Program-made: the position numbers and the translations under genes | Shown: one piece after another, positions 15,001 through 15,539 of the stretch | Position numbering within the stretch: the first letter of the stretch is position 1 | Layout of the letters: the number at the start of each line of letters is the position of its first letter | Assembly: GCA_048201975.1 (NCBI GenBank) | Contig: DBFBGQ010000150.1 | Coordinates: forward strand, 1-15,539 | Direction: 5' to 3' | Source: Egerieenecus sp048201975 | GTDB taxonomy: Bacteria; Bacillota; Clostridia; Christensenellales; Aristaeellaceae | Length of the DNA stretch: 15,539 nt | The notes under the pieces: model-generated | Seen by the model: the letters and a program-made list of their open reading frames with translations, nothing else | Databases searched by the model: none | What the model was told of the DNA's origin: nothing

Positions 15001-15029
15001 TTGCATTTTGCGCCCGGAGCGCATACACT
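15001..15029 (+). promoter_or_regulatory. Possible ssrA promoter
   Basis: TTGCAT at 15001-15006 and TACACT at 15024-15029 are spaced by 17 bases, putting a start near 15036, about 25 bases before the mature tmRNA 5' end, a plausible precursor for RNase P trimming. Both hexamers match consensus only partly. Confidence 0.45.
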
Positions 15030-15059
15030 AATGAAGGCGGAAGATTGTCAGACGTTCCT

Positions 15060-15406
15060 GGGGATGATCCGGTTTCGACGGGGGTTGTCGGGGACAGAAT
15101 CAGCGAGCCGCGGACCCTGTACCGCGCAACAACGGGGAAAAACAAGAACTGACAATAGCGATTTCGCTTTCGCGGCCTAACGCCGCGACGCCAGCCCGGC
15201 CTGCCCGCGCGGCCGGTTCCTGACGTCATTTGCGCGGGGAACGAGTGCGCTTAAGCTTTGCGGCGCCCTTGTATTGATGAAGCTACTGATGCCTTCAGCC
15301 TGTCCGCGGGCGTAAGGCGGAGGGAATGAAAAATCACGGACTGCGCTCGGAGAAAGTTCTGTAAACGAGCCTTCGGACAGGAGTTCGACTCTCCTCATCT
15401 CCACCA
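15060..15406 (+). ncRNA. ssrA: tmRNA (transfer-messenger RNA)
   Basis: A one-piece tmRNA of about 347 bases. The 5' end GGGGATGATCCGGTTTCGAC is the family signature. The acceptor stem pairs GGGGATG (15060-15066) with CATCTCC (15396-15402), followed by A and an encoded CCA ending at 15406. The T-arm with GTTCGACTC is at about 15383-15391. The tag reading frame ends with TAA at 15178-15180, in the loop region of a GC-rich hairpin (GCGGCCTAACGCCGC), and the following stretch to about 15350 carries pairings expected for the pseudoknots. tmRNA rescues ribosomes stalled without a stop codon, together with SmpB encoded 1 kb upstream. The gene is complete and its 3' end, a common integration site elsewhere, is not disrupted. 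Confidence 0.97.
15142..15180 (+). other. tmRNA proteolysis-tag reading frame
   Basis: The frame that ends in TAA at 15178-15180 reads T-R-T-D-N-S-D-F-A-F-A-A. The exact resume codon is not fixed by sequence alone; one or two codons earlier (G, K) or later are possible. The end FAFAA departs from the usual ALAA by phenylalanine at the third-last position. Confidence 0.6.
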
Positions 15407-15407
15407 T

Positions 15408-15450
15408 AAAAGGACTGAAACTTTGATACAAGGTTTCAGTCCTTTTCTTT
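15408..15450 (+). terminator. Intrinsic terminator of ssrA
   Basis: A perfect 14-base stem (15408-15421 with 15433-15446), extended by a T-G and two T-A pairs, closes a five-base loop and runs into TTTTCTTT. It begins one base after the tmRNA CCA end. The A-run on its left side would also allow use from the other direction. Confidence 0.92.
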
Positions 15451-15539
15451 ATATTCTTGCAGAATCCTAATGCAAAATGGCAAATGCACCCGGGAATATG
15501 AATGATTCCGGCATATTTCCTTCGCCGCCATCCCCGGGA

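Noticed and set aside
15451..15539. AT-rich end of the window with short imperfect repeats and CCCGGGA twice
   Set aside because: The repeats are too short and imperfect to support an attachment site, promoter or gene in the few bases available.

Overview
The window looks like chromosomal DNA of a GC-rich member of the Clostridia (Bacillota), probably an uncultured gut-type lineage. The evidence is strong AGGAGG-type ribosome binding sites, sigma-A-like promoters, a one-piece ssrA gene with an encoded CCA, a clostridial-type RlmD and a TnpV gene of the Tn4451/clostridial conjugative-element type. No rRNA or other species marker is present, so a finer placement is not supported.

Region A (1 to about 5600) has visibly lower GC than the rest and reads as the end of an integrated mobile element or island. 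It holds the tail of an unrecognised protein, a type I restriction HsdR subunit, a translationally coupled YgjP/SprT-like metallopeptidase, a gene-free stretch with a compact multi-hairpin repeat flanked by 28-base direct repeats, and a TnpV gene. HsdM and HsdS are expected to the left of the window.

Region B (about 5300-6769, minus strand) is rlmD, a 23S rRNA uracil-C5 methyltransferase whose GC-rich catalytic body runs straight into a lower-GC C-terminal tail. I infer that the element integrated into the 3' part of rlmD and supplied a substitute tail. A 20-base inverted repeat with one mismatch sits exactly at this join.

Region C (6793-8913, plus strand) is a LacI-family regulator followed by a Gfo/Idh/MocA dehydrogenase in a two-gene operon. 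It starts from a promoter that faces and overlaps the rlmD promoter.

Region D (13542 down to 8930, minus strand) is a four-gene run: proA, a HAD-IB phosphatase, a second Gfo/Idh/MocA oxidoreductase and an Mbeg1/DUF2974 lipase-like protein. It ends in a strong hairpin shared with the convergent region C operon.

Region E (13537-15450, plus strand) is the trans-translation locus: smpB, an LD-carboxypeptidase gene, then ssrA (tmRNA) with its own terminator. proA and smpB diverge from a symmetric promoter pair that appears to share one palindromic -35 hexamer.

The strongest candidates for something undescribed are the chimeric rlmD attachment junction and its inverted repeat, the hairpin-dense repeat at 4604-4866, and the unknown gene/hsdR/metallopeptidase cassette.
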